The position numbers and the translations under genes are program-made. Shown one piece after another: positions 1 through 7,465 of a stretch of 64,000 bases of DNA; positions within the stretch are counted from its first letter, which is position 1; every line of letters starts with the position of its first letter. The notes below the pieces were generated by a model. The model was not told where the DNA came from and did no database searches. It worked only from the letters and a program-made list of their open reading frames with translations. The stretch comes from Granulosicoccus sp947495035 (GTDB lineage Bacteria > Pseudomonadota > Gammaproteobacteria > Granulosicoccales > Granulosicoccaceae), in the NCBI RefSeq assembly GCF_050589605.1, contig NZ_JBNGOO010000004.1; one strand, 5' to 3'.

Positions 1-44
1 CCAGCTTCGTAGTGCAGACGCAGGATGGTTTTGATCTTTCGCAT
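1..44 (-). CDS. istA: IS21-family transposase IstA, N-terminal 14 codons (runs off left edge)
   Basis: Read leftwards from the ATG at 44-42, the frame gives MRKIKTILRLHYEAG, which matches the typical beginning of IstA, the DDE transposase of IS21-family elements, with its N-terminal helix-turn-helix. Only this start lies in the window; the rest of istA and the IstB helper ATPase should lie to the left. The assignment rests on a short peptide, but the repeat-rich terminus immediately upstream (120-294) is what an IS21 left end looks like, so the two support each other. Confidence 0.75.
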   Translation of the reverse strand, partial: MRKIKTILRLHYEA

Positions 45-294
45 TGGGAGTCTCGGTGTAGCCAAAACTGTGCGCTCAATTGAAATGAGAGCGCAGCTTA
101 ACGACTAATAAAAACAATGCGTTAGATCTTATTCTGATCGATGATGATCACTGATTCTGGCATCGTGATCAGTGATTCTGACAAGTTGATCAGCGATTCT
201 GGTCAGAGACCAAAAGTGATCACCTTCGGAGCAGAATCGATGATCACATTCAATCAGAACGGGTGATCACCATGGATCAGAATCAGTGATCAAC
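1..294 (-). mobile_element. Left end of an IS21-family insertion sequence
   Basis: The element reads leftwards. Its outer end is at about 294 (5'-TGTTGATCACTGATTC on the minus strand). Between 145 and 292 the hexamer TGATCA occurs seven times, starting at 145, 166, 187, 217, 241, 264 and 287, so the spacing is 21-30 bp. Several copies are followed by TGATTCTG. Multiple internal terminal repeats are a hallmark of IS21 termini and are transposase binding sites. The istA start follows inward at 44. The far end and any target duplication are outside the window. Confidence 0.75.
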
Positions 295-299
295 AAGCC

Positions 300-428
300 C
301 CGGAATATGCACCAGCAATTGCCTTATACAGATCTACTGGTTTTGTGGAATATGGCGTTGAGCCGGATGCCGTGTGTATCAATGGCCAGTTTCACGATGG
401 TGTCCACATGACGCTAGTCAAGCCATGA
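300..428 (+). pseudogene. GNAT acetyltransferase, C-terminal fragment cut by the IS21 end
   Basis: From 309 the frame gives 39 codons beginning APAIALYRSTGFVEYG and ending HMTLVKP before TGA at 426-428. This is the classical C-terminal part of a GNAT N-acetyltransferase: the AxALYxxxGF helix and strand that follow the acetyl-CoA site. The frame meets the IS end at about 294 and has no start of its own. The N-terminal part is presumably on the other side of the insertion, outside the window. The gene is therefore disrupted. Confidence 0.8.
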
Positions 429-1206
429 CAATGCCATGGACAGAGAACACATCACGAGGTGCCCGTATTGGGTTATCGCTACCCTGAACTGGAGGGAGTG
501 CCGTTCGCACGCAGTGGACTTGTCCCCTGCAAATTGATCAGATCGCCCCGTTCACCCACCAACGTCACACGGCGCAAACCCAGTGCCCCCTTCAATGGCC
601 AGCTGAAAATAGTGAACAAATGACCGACTAGCGTACGGCTATCAGCTCTCGATACTGCTTCAGCCCCCGGATCTGCATCACTGCAAACACCAGCACCGCG
701 ACAGCTACAAGATCGACAACGTGTGCTCCATCTTGTCGGCAGATGTGACTATGAGGACGAACGTCTTTGGCCCTCCTTATGATGTGCAGGCCAGCGCACT
801 ATCATCATCCTTGGTCGAGGTGAGCCGAGCAACTCCGCGCAGCAGTCCATCCGAAAAATAAAACGTTTACCGAATAAACCGAGACGGCAACTTTGACCAC
901 GCTACTACTGTGGAGGGTGATTGGAGAGCAGATAGAAACAGCTCGGTGGTAACCGGGTTATCTCGTGACATACACGATTACAAAGTGGTATCGATTTCCA
1001 AATATGGCGATATTTCCCGGTTTTCCTCAGTTGCTACAGCAGATTGAACGTGCCTCTTTTGACAAGAATCGAGATTTGAGCCTCCAGCAAAGCAATCTGT
1101 CAGTGAAAACACAGTGATACAATATGAAGGGTCATACTCGATATTGGCTTTGTGTTGATTTAGAGCCTGGTAACAAAGGCATTTTTGGGCAATTGATTTT
1201 CTTTCC
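429..1206. other. Gene-poor stretch, possible remnants only
   Basis: I find no convincing gene here. On the minus strand a frame ending at TAG 628-630 reads VVDLVAVAVLVFAVMQIRG then LKQYRELIAVR, which looks like a membrane helix with a basic tail, but it has no clear start. It may be the decayed end of a small membrane protein. A 76-residue minus-strand frame at 978-1208 has no recognisable features. Together with the neighbouring IS end this looks like decaying sequence. Confidence 0.4.
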
Positions 1207-1494
1207 ATGAAAGCACCTGAACGTCTCCATGTGCCATGGCTACTGCTGTTACTGATATCAGTCAGCGGGTGTGCAACAACTTCGACACTGAACCAGCCCC
1301 TTCACGAAAGAAAACCTTTGGTCATGAGTGGCGTCAGGCTTGACCTTGCCTCTCTGCGAGACGAATCCGCAATTACCGAAAGATTTGGTGTTTCCCCGCC
1401 AGCCTATCCATTGTTGGATCTGCCATTCAGCGCCGCACTGGATGTTTTCGTGCTTGGGTATACCGTTCCAGTGGCATTGTTCTATCAGCACTGA
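1207..1494 (+). CDS. YceK/YidQ-family (DUF1375) lipoprotein
   Basis: The 95-residue product starts with a basic n-region and the hydrophobic run VPWLLLLLISVSG, followed by a lipobox ending in Cys (SGC), so it should be lipidated at about Cys22. The rest, with Pro-rich PPAYPLLDLPFSAALDVFVLG and a terminal aliphatic segment, fits the short YceK/YidQ envelope lipoproteins, which carry a 'DLPxSxxxDxxxLP' core. The molecular role is unknown. It converges on ilvN, with a hairpin between them at 1552-1578. Confidence 0.75.
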   Translation: MKAPERLHVPWLLLLLISVSGCATTSTLNQPLHERKPLVMSGVRLDLASLRDESAITERFGVSPPAYPLLDLPFSAALDVFVLGYTVPVALFYQH

Positions 1495-1551
1495 GATCAC
1501 GATTAGCAATCCACGTCACAGCTTCCACGAACATGGCAATGACTTGACTGA

Positions 1552-1578
1552 AGCCCTCTGTACCGTAGACAGAGGGCT
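1552..1578. terminator. Hairpin between convergent yceK-like gene and ilvN
   Basis: AGCCCTCTGT (1552-1561) pairs perfectly with ACAGAGGGCT (1569-1578) around a 7-nt loop. It lies between the two convergent stop codons at 1494 and 1596. A T-tract is weak on both sides, so it may act as a bidirectional terminator or as an mRNA 3'-end stabiliser. Confidence 0.6.
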
Positions 1579-1595
1579 ACTTGGCTCAGCCCGGC

Positions 1596-1919
1596 TTAAA
1601 CAACTGAGGTAGACCCAGACGCCACAGTCCTGGTTTGGTGCTTGAACATCGCAGGCAAACGATCAAACGTATCTGAATCCAGATCCGGTTTCAGCACACT
1701 TATCACATCTTCCAATTTCTCAAGCTGTCGAATCATCTGTTCCAACTGGTCACCCGCTTGCACCTGCAACCAGATGCGGCTCTGCTCACTACCGGATATC
1801 GGCAAGCAGACAATACCTTCCACGTTGAAAGCACGCCGTGCAAACAGGCCGCAAACATGCGACATGACACCGGGATGGTTACGTACAATCAGTTCGAGTA
1901 CGGGAAATTGATTCTGCAT
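1596..1919 (-). CDS. ilvN: Acetolactate synthase isozyme I small (regulatory) subunit
   Basis: This 107-residue protein carries the N-terminal ACT fold seen in IlvN/IlvH: LELIVRNHPGVMSHVCGLF then RRAFNVEGIVCLPISGSE. The subunit binds valine and confers feedback inhibition on the catalytic subunit, committing pyruvate to valine and leucine synthesis (and 2-ketobutyrate to isoleucine). It is the short, ACT-only form like E. coli IlvN (about 96 residues), not the longer IlvH. It starts only two bases after the ilvB stop, so the pair is translationally linked, and both follow the attenuator at 3662-3813. Confidence 0.93.
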   Translation of the reverse strand: MQNQFPVLELIVRNHPGVMSHVCGLFARRAFNVEGIVCLPISGSEQSRIWLQVQAGDQLEQMIRQLEKLEDVISVLKPDLDSDTFDRLPAMFKHQTRTVASGSTSVV

Positions 1920-1921
1920 GG

Positions 1922-3610
1922 CTATTCTCCGAGCATGTGTGTGTTGGCAGCGCCAGCAGGCACCATCGGATACACCTTTTCTTCAGGATTAGTGAAGATA
2001 TGAATCAAGCATGGCCCTGGCTTGTCAATGGCTGCCTTCAATGCCGTTTCAGGATCGTCAGCAGCATTCAGGTCACAGGTGTCCAGGCCAAAACCTGCCG
2101 CGATAGCCAGAAAGTCGGTTTTCTGCAGATACGTCGCGCCGTATACATTTTCTCGGTAGAACATGCTCTGCTGCTGATGCACCAGGCCCAGCGCTCGGTT
2201 GTTCATGAGAATGATCTTGACATCCAGATCATTTTCAGCGGCTGTGGCCATCTCCTGAATGTTCATCATCAAACTGCCATCACCGGAAAAGCACAAGACT
2301 TTGCGTGACGGCTCGGCTAACGCCGCACCAACGGCCGCTGGCAGACCAAAGCCCATGGTGCCCAAACCACCTGACGTCAACCATTGACCCGGACGATTGA
2401 AGGGGTAGGACTGTGCTACCCACATTTGATGCTGGCCCACATCGGTCGTGATGATTTCGCTGCCATCGACGCATTGCGCTACGGCGCGAATCACACCAAA
2501 GTGAGTCAACGGGTCTTCGATGCCCGGTCGGTGATCGGGAAACTGTGCCTGCATGTCGCTCACCGCTGCCAACCACTCTTCACGACCATCTGAGGTAATC
2601 CGTGGCAGCAAACGCGTCAGCACCTCGCCCACATCACCCTGAATGGCAATATGTGGCTGGCGGATTTTGCCAATTTCAGCGCGATCGATATCCACATGAA
2701 TGATGCTGGCATTCGGGCAAAATTTCTCAGCCAAGCCAATAGCACGGTCATCGAAGCGTGCACCCAGTACAACCAGCAAATCCGCCTCGTTCATGATCAG
2801 ATTGGTACTACGCGCCCCGTGCATGCCCAGCATACCCAGAGACCGTGGATGGTCCGTTGGCAATATGCCCAAACCGTTCAGCGTCATGGTGGCAGGTAAA
2901 TGGCCGTGTTCTGCCAGCTCTCGAACCTGCTCTACCGCATTCGTGGCACCGCCACCCACATACAGGATGGGACGCTCGGCAGCATTGATCATCGCCGCCG
3001 CATCGAGAATGCTCTGCGAGCTGATCTCCGGTAAGGCGGGCCTCTCGATGAGATAAGCGACGTCGTCATAGTCCAGCTCAGCCGACTGTACATCCTTGGG
3101 GACATCAATCCAGACCGGCCCTGGCCGGCCCGATTCTGCAATCGAGAAGGCTTCGTCAATCACACGGGGCAAATCCGCAATGTCACGCACCAGATAGTTG
3201 TGCTTGGTAACAGGAATGGACAAACCGTAGGTATCGACCTCCTGAAAGGCATCCGTACCGATCATGTCGCGAGGTACTTGACCGGTAATACACACCAGGG
3301 GGACGGAATCCATGCGCGCATCGGCAATAGCCGTGACCAGATTCGTCGCACCTGGACCACTACAGGCGACACAGACCGCCGCTTTGCCGCTGGTACGAGC
3401 CATGCCTTGCGCGATAAAGCCAGCGCCTTGCTCATGACGAGCCAGCACGTGACGAATACTGCTTTCGCTCAGTGCATCGTAGAGTGGTAGCACCGTACCA
3501 CCGGGGATACCAGAGATCATGGTGATGCCCTGACGTTCCAGCAGATGCACAATGAGCTGCGCACCAGAGATTCGTCGGGTTTGAGGTAATTCGGTGGCCA
3601 AGGTTGCCAT
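1922..3610 (-). CDS. ilvB: Acetolactate synthase isozyme I large (catalytic) subunit
   Basis: This 562-residue ThDP enzyme has the same length as E. coli IlvB. It condenses two pyruvates to 2-acetolactate, or pyruvate with 2-ketobutyrate, in the cytoplasm. The N-terminal Pyr domain has the glycine-rich ISGIPGGTVLPLYDAL and the catalytic Glu in LARHEQGAGFIAQGMA. The central FAD domain follows. The C-terminal PP domain has the ThDP/Mg motif GDGSLMMNIQEMATAAE then NDLDVKIILMNN. It is first in the ilvBN operon, just downstream of a leader peptide and terminator that should make expression depend on Val/Leu-tRNA charging. Confidence 0.95.
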   Translation of the reverse strand: MATLATELPQTRRISGAQLIVHLLERQGITMISGIPGGTVLPLYDALSESSIRHVLARHEQGAGFIAQGMARTSGKAAVCVACSGPGATNLVTAIADARMDSVPLVCITGQVPRDMIGTDAFQEVDTYGLSIPVTKHNYLVRDIADLPRVIDEAFSIAESGRPGPVWIDVPKDVQSAELDYDDVAYLIERPALPEISSQSILDAAAMINAAERPILYVGGGATNAVEQVRELAEHGHLPATMTLNGLGILPTDHPRSLGMLGMHGARSTNLIMNEADLLVVLGARFDDRAIGLAEKFCPNASIIHVDIDRAEIGKIRQPHIAIQGDVGEVLTRLLPRITSDGREEWLAAVSDMQAQFPDHRPGIEDPLTHFGVIRAVAQCVDGSEIITTDVGQHQMWVAQSYPFNRPGQWLTSGGLGTMGFGLPAAVGAALAEPSRKVLCFSGDGSLMMNIQEMATAAENDLDVKIILMNNRALGLVHQQQSMFYRENVYGATYLQKTDFLAIAAGFGLDTCDLNAADDPETALKAAIDKPGPCLIHIFTNPEEKVYPMVPAGAANTHMLGE

Positions 3611-3661
3611 GCTTCAGTCCTGTATGAGTCTGAGCCAGCGCAACTTTAAGGCGGGGGAAAC

Positions 3662-3696
3662 AAAAAACCCCGCCAGGTTTGCGCCGGCGGGGTTTT
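3662..3696 (-). terminator. Transcription attenuator of ilvBN
   Basis: On the minus strand AAAACCCCGCC (3696-3686) pairs with GGCGGGGTTTT (3674-3664) around an 11-nt loop, followed by a T-run. It lies between the leader peptide stop (3721) and ilvB (3610), the expected place for a rho-independent attenuator. I infer that ribosome stalling in the Val codons of the leader prevents this hairpin from forming. An alternative antiterminator pairing was not worked out. Confidence 0.85.
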
Positions 3697-3720
3697 GAAA
3701 TCAGTGTGTTGACTCAACCC

Positions 3721-3813
3721 CTACGGCACGAAACCGACGACCACGACAAGCACCACCACCACGACATCAAGCGCAGCTTTCAGCAGATTAACTTGTGTGA
3801 ACGACAAAGCCAT
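3721..3813 (-). CDS. ivbL: ilvBN leader (attenuation) peptide, Val/Leu-rich
   Basis: The minus-strand ATG at 3813-3811 opens a 30-codon frame ending in TAG at 3723-3721. It begins MALSFTQVNLLKAAL and continues DVVVVVLVVVVGFVP. Eleven Val and five Leu codons occur in 30, with nine Val and one Leu in ten consecutive codons. It sits about 25 nt before the terminator hairpin and about 110 nt before ilvB. This is the arrangement of E. coli ivbL, which senses charged tRNA-Val and tRNA-Leu. No strong ribosome binding site is visible. It is functional as a regulatory peptide rather than as a protein. Confidence 0.9.
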   Translation of the reverse strand: MALSFTQVNLLKAALDVVVVVLVVVVGFVP

Positions 3814-3840
3814 TAGGGGAAAAATTGGATCAACAGTTGT

Positions 3841-4178
3841 TTGGTGGTATGGAGTATAAGCAGATTTCCATACGCTGTGCAAGAGACACGGAAGTTGGGG
3901 TGGAAAAGTGCCGGCCCATTGATATTGGTGACCGAATTCGTAGGCTTTGTCGCAGGCTATCGGGAAGGTGGCGTGCTTTCAGGACTCGCTGCCGCAACCA
4001 TGACGTTGGGCCGCTCACCTTGTGGACCCCAGGCTTCGAGACTCTGGATTGGCGCGTTCTGATCCTGACTGGCATCTGCGCAGTGGCTGTTTTCGCCTGG
4101 CATTGGTCAATCCTGAAAGTACTACTCATGGCGGCGGCACTAGGCCTCTTGACGTCAGGTGTCTCGACAATCATTTGA
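3841..4178 (+). pseudogene. chrA: Chromate transporter (ChrA) remnant, internally deleted and frameshifted
   Basis: One frame from 3841 reads AVQETRKLGWKSAGPLILVT then EFVGFVAGYREGGVLSGLAA, a characteristic block of CHR-family chromate transporters. After about 4010 the homology moves to another frame, which gives DWRVLILTGICAVAVFAWHW then SILKVLLMAAALGLLTSG and stops at 4176-4178, resembling the family's final membrane segments. The front half, including the first membrane helices, is missing and a block between the two parts is lost. A functional transporter is not possible from this sequence. Confidence 0.7.
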
Positions 4179-4194
4179 ATGGAGAATGGACACC

Positions 4195-5085
4195 TTATAA
4201 ATTCAGCAGATCCCCATACTCATCCACCAGGGTCACACGACGCACCGCTGGGAATTGCCTGACCTTTTCAACCAGCCTCATATCCGCCCAGACCAGGCCT
4301 GTGGACAATGCATCGGCAAGCGTCGCCGTCTCCGCTTCAACAGACACGGTCGACCAGGGGCGACGATCATCACTGGCCTGCCCTGTGGGCAGGAATATAT
4401 GGCCGTGATCACCGATGGGTGTCGCCAGCGGGCTGGAGGTGGCCACTGCGGAATCTTTAAAGGTATGCGTGTCAACCATCCCGTGGCTCGGGTTTGACAA
4501 GCCCAGCGTCCACGGACCGCCCGTACCTCTGTATTCGCCAATATTGACCAGCGATTGCGTGAAGCCAAGTACCTGAAGTCGTTCTGATACCAGGTCTGTC
4601 GCGAAACCCTGGGCGATGCCGTTGAACGTCAGCGCCTGACCCGGTGCCAATGCAACACGAGCTGCATTGAATCGAACCTTTTCCCAGCCGACCAGATGCG
4701 AGACCTCTGCCGGGTCACGCCCCTGTACGGCATTGTCCCACAGCGGTTGCACACTGGGATCAAACAGGCCATCGCTGAGGCGGTAGGCCAGATCGGCTGA
4801 CCGCATGAGCCTGAGGAAATGCGCAGATGGACGCAGCACACCGTTCTGGTTGAGCTGCACCAGCGCCGATTCAGGGTCGTACAGGCTGAACAGCTTCTCG
4901 GCTTGCCTGATCAACAAGCGCGCTTCACTGATTGCTTCATTCGCCGCTCTTTCGGGCCCGCGTATTCTCAGGCTGACTTCACTGCCAAAGGCACGCCCGT
5001 GCCAGCGGTGAGTTTCTGCCGCGACAGCGAACGTGGCAGGAAAGGTGGCGGTGATCGAAAGGAATCGTCGACGACTGATCTTCAT
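4195..5085 (-). CDS. nosX: FAD:protein FMN transferase of the ApbE/NosX type
   Basis: This 296-residue ApbE-fold enzyme transfers FMN from FAD to a Ser/Thr of a partner protein on the outer side of the membrane. The N-terminus (KISRRRFLSITATFPATFAV) is a twin-arginine export signal. Family motifs are visible: FNGIAQGFATDLV, NIGEYRGTGG, AVATSSPL and TLADALSTGLVW. Its start overlaps the end of nosR by 4 nt, so NosR, with its FMN-binding domain, is the obvious substrate. I use the nosX name for that reason; apbE is the neutral name. Confidence 0.88.
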   Translation of the reverse strand: MKISRRRFLSITATFPATFAVAAETHRWHGRAFGSEVSLRIRGPERAANEAISEARLLIRQAEKLFSLYDPESALVQLNQNGVLRPSAHFLRLMRSADLAYRLSDGLFDPSVQPLWDNAVQGRDPAEVSHLVGWEKVRFNAARVALAPGQALTFNGIAQGFATDLVSERLQVLGFTQSLVNIGEYRGTGGPWTLGLSNPSHGMVDTHTFKDSAVATSSPLATPIGDHGHIFLPTGQASDDRRPWSTVSVEAETATLADALSTGLVWADMRLVEKVRQFPAVRRVTLVDEYGDLLNL

Positions 5086-7202
5086 TCCACCGCCACCCTG
5101 ATCTGACTCAGTTTCGATTGACGCCCCTTCCCCTCAAGGATCAAGGGTACGCATTTGCTCGGATCGTCATGGATAGTCACGCAATCCAGGCACTGGAAAC
5201 ATTCCGAGTATTCTACTTCACCGGTTTTCCGGATCGCACCGTAGTTGCATTTTACACGGCACAACTGACACGGCGATCCACACTCGACACGCCGCTCTAT
5301 CCAGCCACGTACCCGCAGAAGGCCACCGATAGCCATCACCGCCCCCAGAGGGCACAGGTAACGACAAAAGCCCTTGAACAGAACCATTGACAGGAGCAGC
5401 AAGGACACCGCATAGGCCACGTAGTACCACTCGCGGATAAAGAAGGTGGTGATGGCTGTCTTGAATGGCTCCACTTCTATCGCCTTGTCCAGCACGGATG
5501 GCAGCGTGAAGATCAGTGCGATCAGACCTGCCAGAACCACGTACTTCAGGTATTTGAGTCGAGCATCCCAGACGGCGCTCGGCTTTATCTGAGGCAGGCC
5601 CATCAATCGGCCCAGATGATGCGCAAATTCCTGCAGGGCACCGAATGGACACAACCAGCCGCAGAAGAGCCCACGCCCCCACAACACGAAGCCGACGATG
5701 GTCACGACCCAGAGCACCAGAGAGAAAGGATCGTAGAGAAGAAACGCAAAGCTGCCACCTTCGAAGGCGGTCCGCACGATGGCAAGCGGGGTGGCTATGG
5801 ATAGCTGGCCCTGCCCCCACCAACCCACGAACGCCACGACAAACGCCAGGATTCCCAGGCGTACAGGCGTGAAATGGCGATGAGCGGCAAGCGTGTTCGT
5901 CGACGATAGCAACAAGCCTGTGAGGCCGACAAGAAACACGCCCAGAATGATCAGATCGGTTTGTCGATTGCGCAATGCATCCACCCACGGCGGCGCGGGC
6001 TTGATCACTTCGGGACGTGTGTAGAAGCGCTCGGGGGCCACATAATCCACCTCCAGCGTTCGGGAGCCGATCTCCGGCATGAACGATCCATGGGAGCGCA
6101 GGGCCTTGATCTGCAGTGTCCATTCCGAAATGGGGTCAAAGCCCAGCCGGCGGTCGGTGCGAATGACCAGCTTGGCCCCGTCATGCAACGCATCCGGCAC
6201 GGCATCGTTCAGCTCGACGAAGATATCGCTGTCACGAAAGGCAATGGGGAAACCCCCTTGCTCGGCACTGATCAGGTCCGGTGCGGTGTTGCGTACGAAA
6301 TCCTCCGTTACCAGGCCGTGCCGTGCCGCATCAATTAGCAGCACAGGCTCAGTGGTGTCCTTGATCTCCAGAAAATCCTGCAGCTCTGCGAAGCTCTCCT
6401 CACTCAGGACGGCTTTTGCAATCGACGGCGCCCCCACATCCACCACCCACAAATCCAGGTAAAGCCCATCAGGATCATCCCTGGCCTCCGGGTCATCGTC
6501 CTCCCACAGCGTGTCGGCAAAGGCGGCATCCATCTCGGCATTGGTCACCTTCATGCGTCTGACAATGCCTTGTTCGACCAGCTCGTCCCAGGTTAGCTCT
6601 TCCACATGATCGGCTTTGGGGAAAGCGGGAGCACCCGTGCTGATACCACTCATTTTCTCGCGCGCAACCTGCAGCGATGCCGCCAGAATGCTCTCGTGCG
6701 CAATGCGCACGGAAGCGGTCCCCTTGGTTACCCCATCCAGATACACCAGTGCCGAACCCTCGCTGGCAGACCCGTATGGCGTGCCTACAACCAGGGATTC
6801 GGAAATTGAGTGACCGCGATATTGCCTGAAGTAGTCGATGAACAGATGTTCGGGCAAGCCCGACACGAAGATGGGCTCGTTATGCGAAATCAGTTGCACG
6901 TCAATGAAACGACCTTCCAGATCGAGCACCACCAGCAGGTTGATGGCCGCACCGGAAAAACCGGGTAATGGCGCCAGGGGTTCCGTCTCGAAGACATACC
7001 CCGCCTCACCGCCGCCGCTGTTGAGCAGTTGCCACACACCCCTGTCATTGACAGCGTCCCCCAAGCTCATGGGCGGCGTGATATAGGACTCAAGTGCCTC
7101 CCGGCTCAGGGGTTCGTCCGCCGCGCTCAGTGATGCGCTGACCAGCAAGAACACGGCGTACAGGGCGACTTTCAGCAAGGCTCTCAGTTGCAAGGCAGGC
7201 AT
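5082..7202 (-). CDS. nosR: NosR-type membrane flavoprotein with polyferredoxin domain
   Basis: From MPALQLRALL (start 7202) the product has 706 residues, the usual NosR length. It has a signal peptide (ending near SASLSA), then a periplasmic FMN-binding domain with LDGVTKGTASVRI, where a Thr should carry FMN. Several membrane helices follow from about residue 420. Two CxxxCP motifs (FCGWLCPFGALQEF and FCRYLCPLGAVMAI) are followed by C-terminal Cys clusters (CGSPCQLCRVKC and CFQCLDC) for 4Fe-4S centres. NosR passes electrons to nitrous oxide reductase. No nosZ or nosDFY is near, so its partner is open. A longer start at 7241 is less likely because it lacks a signal-like beginning. Confidence 0.88.
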   Translation of the reverse strand: MPALQLRALLKVALYAVFLLVSASLSAADEPLSREALESYITPPMSLGDAVNDRGVWQLLNSGGGEAGYVFETEPLAPLPGFSGAAINLLVVLDLEGRFIDVQLISHNEPIFVSGLPEHLFIDYFRQYRGHSISESLVVGTPYGSASEGSALVYLDGVTKGTASVRIAHESILAASLQVAREKMSGISTGAPAFPKADHVEELTWDELVEQGIVRRMKVTNAEMDAAFADTLWEDDDPEARDDPDGLYLDLWVVDVGAPSIAKAVLSEESFAELQDFLEIKDTTEPVLLIDAARHGLVTEDFVRNTAPDLISAEQGGFPIAFRDSDIFVELNDAVPDALHDGAKLVIRTDRRLGFDPISEWTLQIKALRSHGSFMPEIGSRTLEVDYVAPERFYTRPEVIKPAPPWVDALRNRQTDLIILGVFLVGLTGLLLSSTNTLAAHRHFTPVRLGILAFVVAFVGWWGQGQLSIATPLAIVRTAFEGGSFAFLLYDPFSLVLWVVTIVGFVLWGRGLFCGWLCPFGALQEFAHHLGRLMGLPQIKPSAVWDARLKYLKYVVLAGLIALIFTLPSVLDKAIEVEPFKTAITTFFIREWYYVAYAVSLLLLSMVLFKGFCRYLCPLGAVMAIGGLLRVRGWIERRVECGSPCQLCRVKCNYGAIRKTGEVEYSECFQCLDCVTIHDDPSKCVPLILEGKGRQSKLSQIRVAVE

Positions 7203-7465
7203 CCGCCTTGTGTGCTGGCACGTCCGTTCTGTCCAGGGCAAGTCATGAATACGGGTTCGTCGTCGGGAAAAACGTCGGGATCGGGACCATGCACATGGCA
7301 GGCTTGTGCAATGATTTCAACGTACTGACCCAGAGGCGTCAATGCTACCTTCGGACACCGCTTGCCCGGCAGCCAGAGTCCGGACTTCTGACACCTCTCA
7401 TGCCTGACGAGAGACTGCCTTTCGTATACCGTATGCAGGAACTTGAATGCAGCTTGTCGAACCAT
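7184..7465 (-). CDS. Small Cys-containing protein upstream of nosR, unknown function
   Basis: From the ATG at 7465 this frame gives 93 residues; a longer start at 7549 is possible. I do not recognise the family. The C-terminal third looks protein-like: QACHVHGPDPDVFPDDEPVF then MTCPGQNGRASTQGGCLPCN, with Cys and His that could hold a metal or form disulfides. It overlaps the proposed nosR start by 19 nt, which suggests one operon with nosR and nosX. Its ATG overlaps, on the other strand, the ATG of the aminotransferase at 7464. It could still be an accidental frame. Confidence 0.5.
   Translation of the reverse strand: MVRQAAFKFLHTVYERQSLVRHERCQKSGLWLPGKRCPKVALTPLGQYVEIIAQACHVHGPDPDVFPDDEPVFMTCPGQNGRASTQGGCLPCN

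Noticed and set aside
120..294. The TGATCA array as a replication origin or CRISPR-like array
   Set aside because: Spacing and position next to an istA start fit IS21 termini; there are no DnaA boxes and no unique spacers of constant length.
5218..6123. 301-residue minus-strand frame inside nosR
   Set aside because: It overlaps NosR in another frame and its sequence is Arg/Ser/Gly-rich without any motif.
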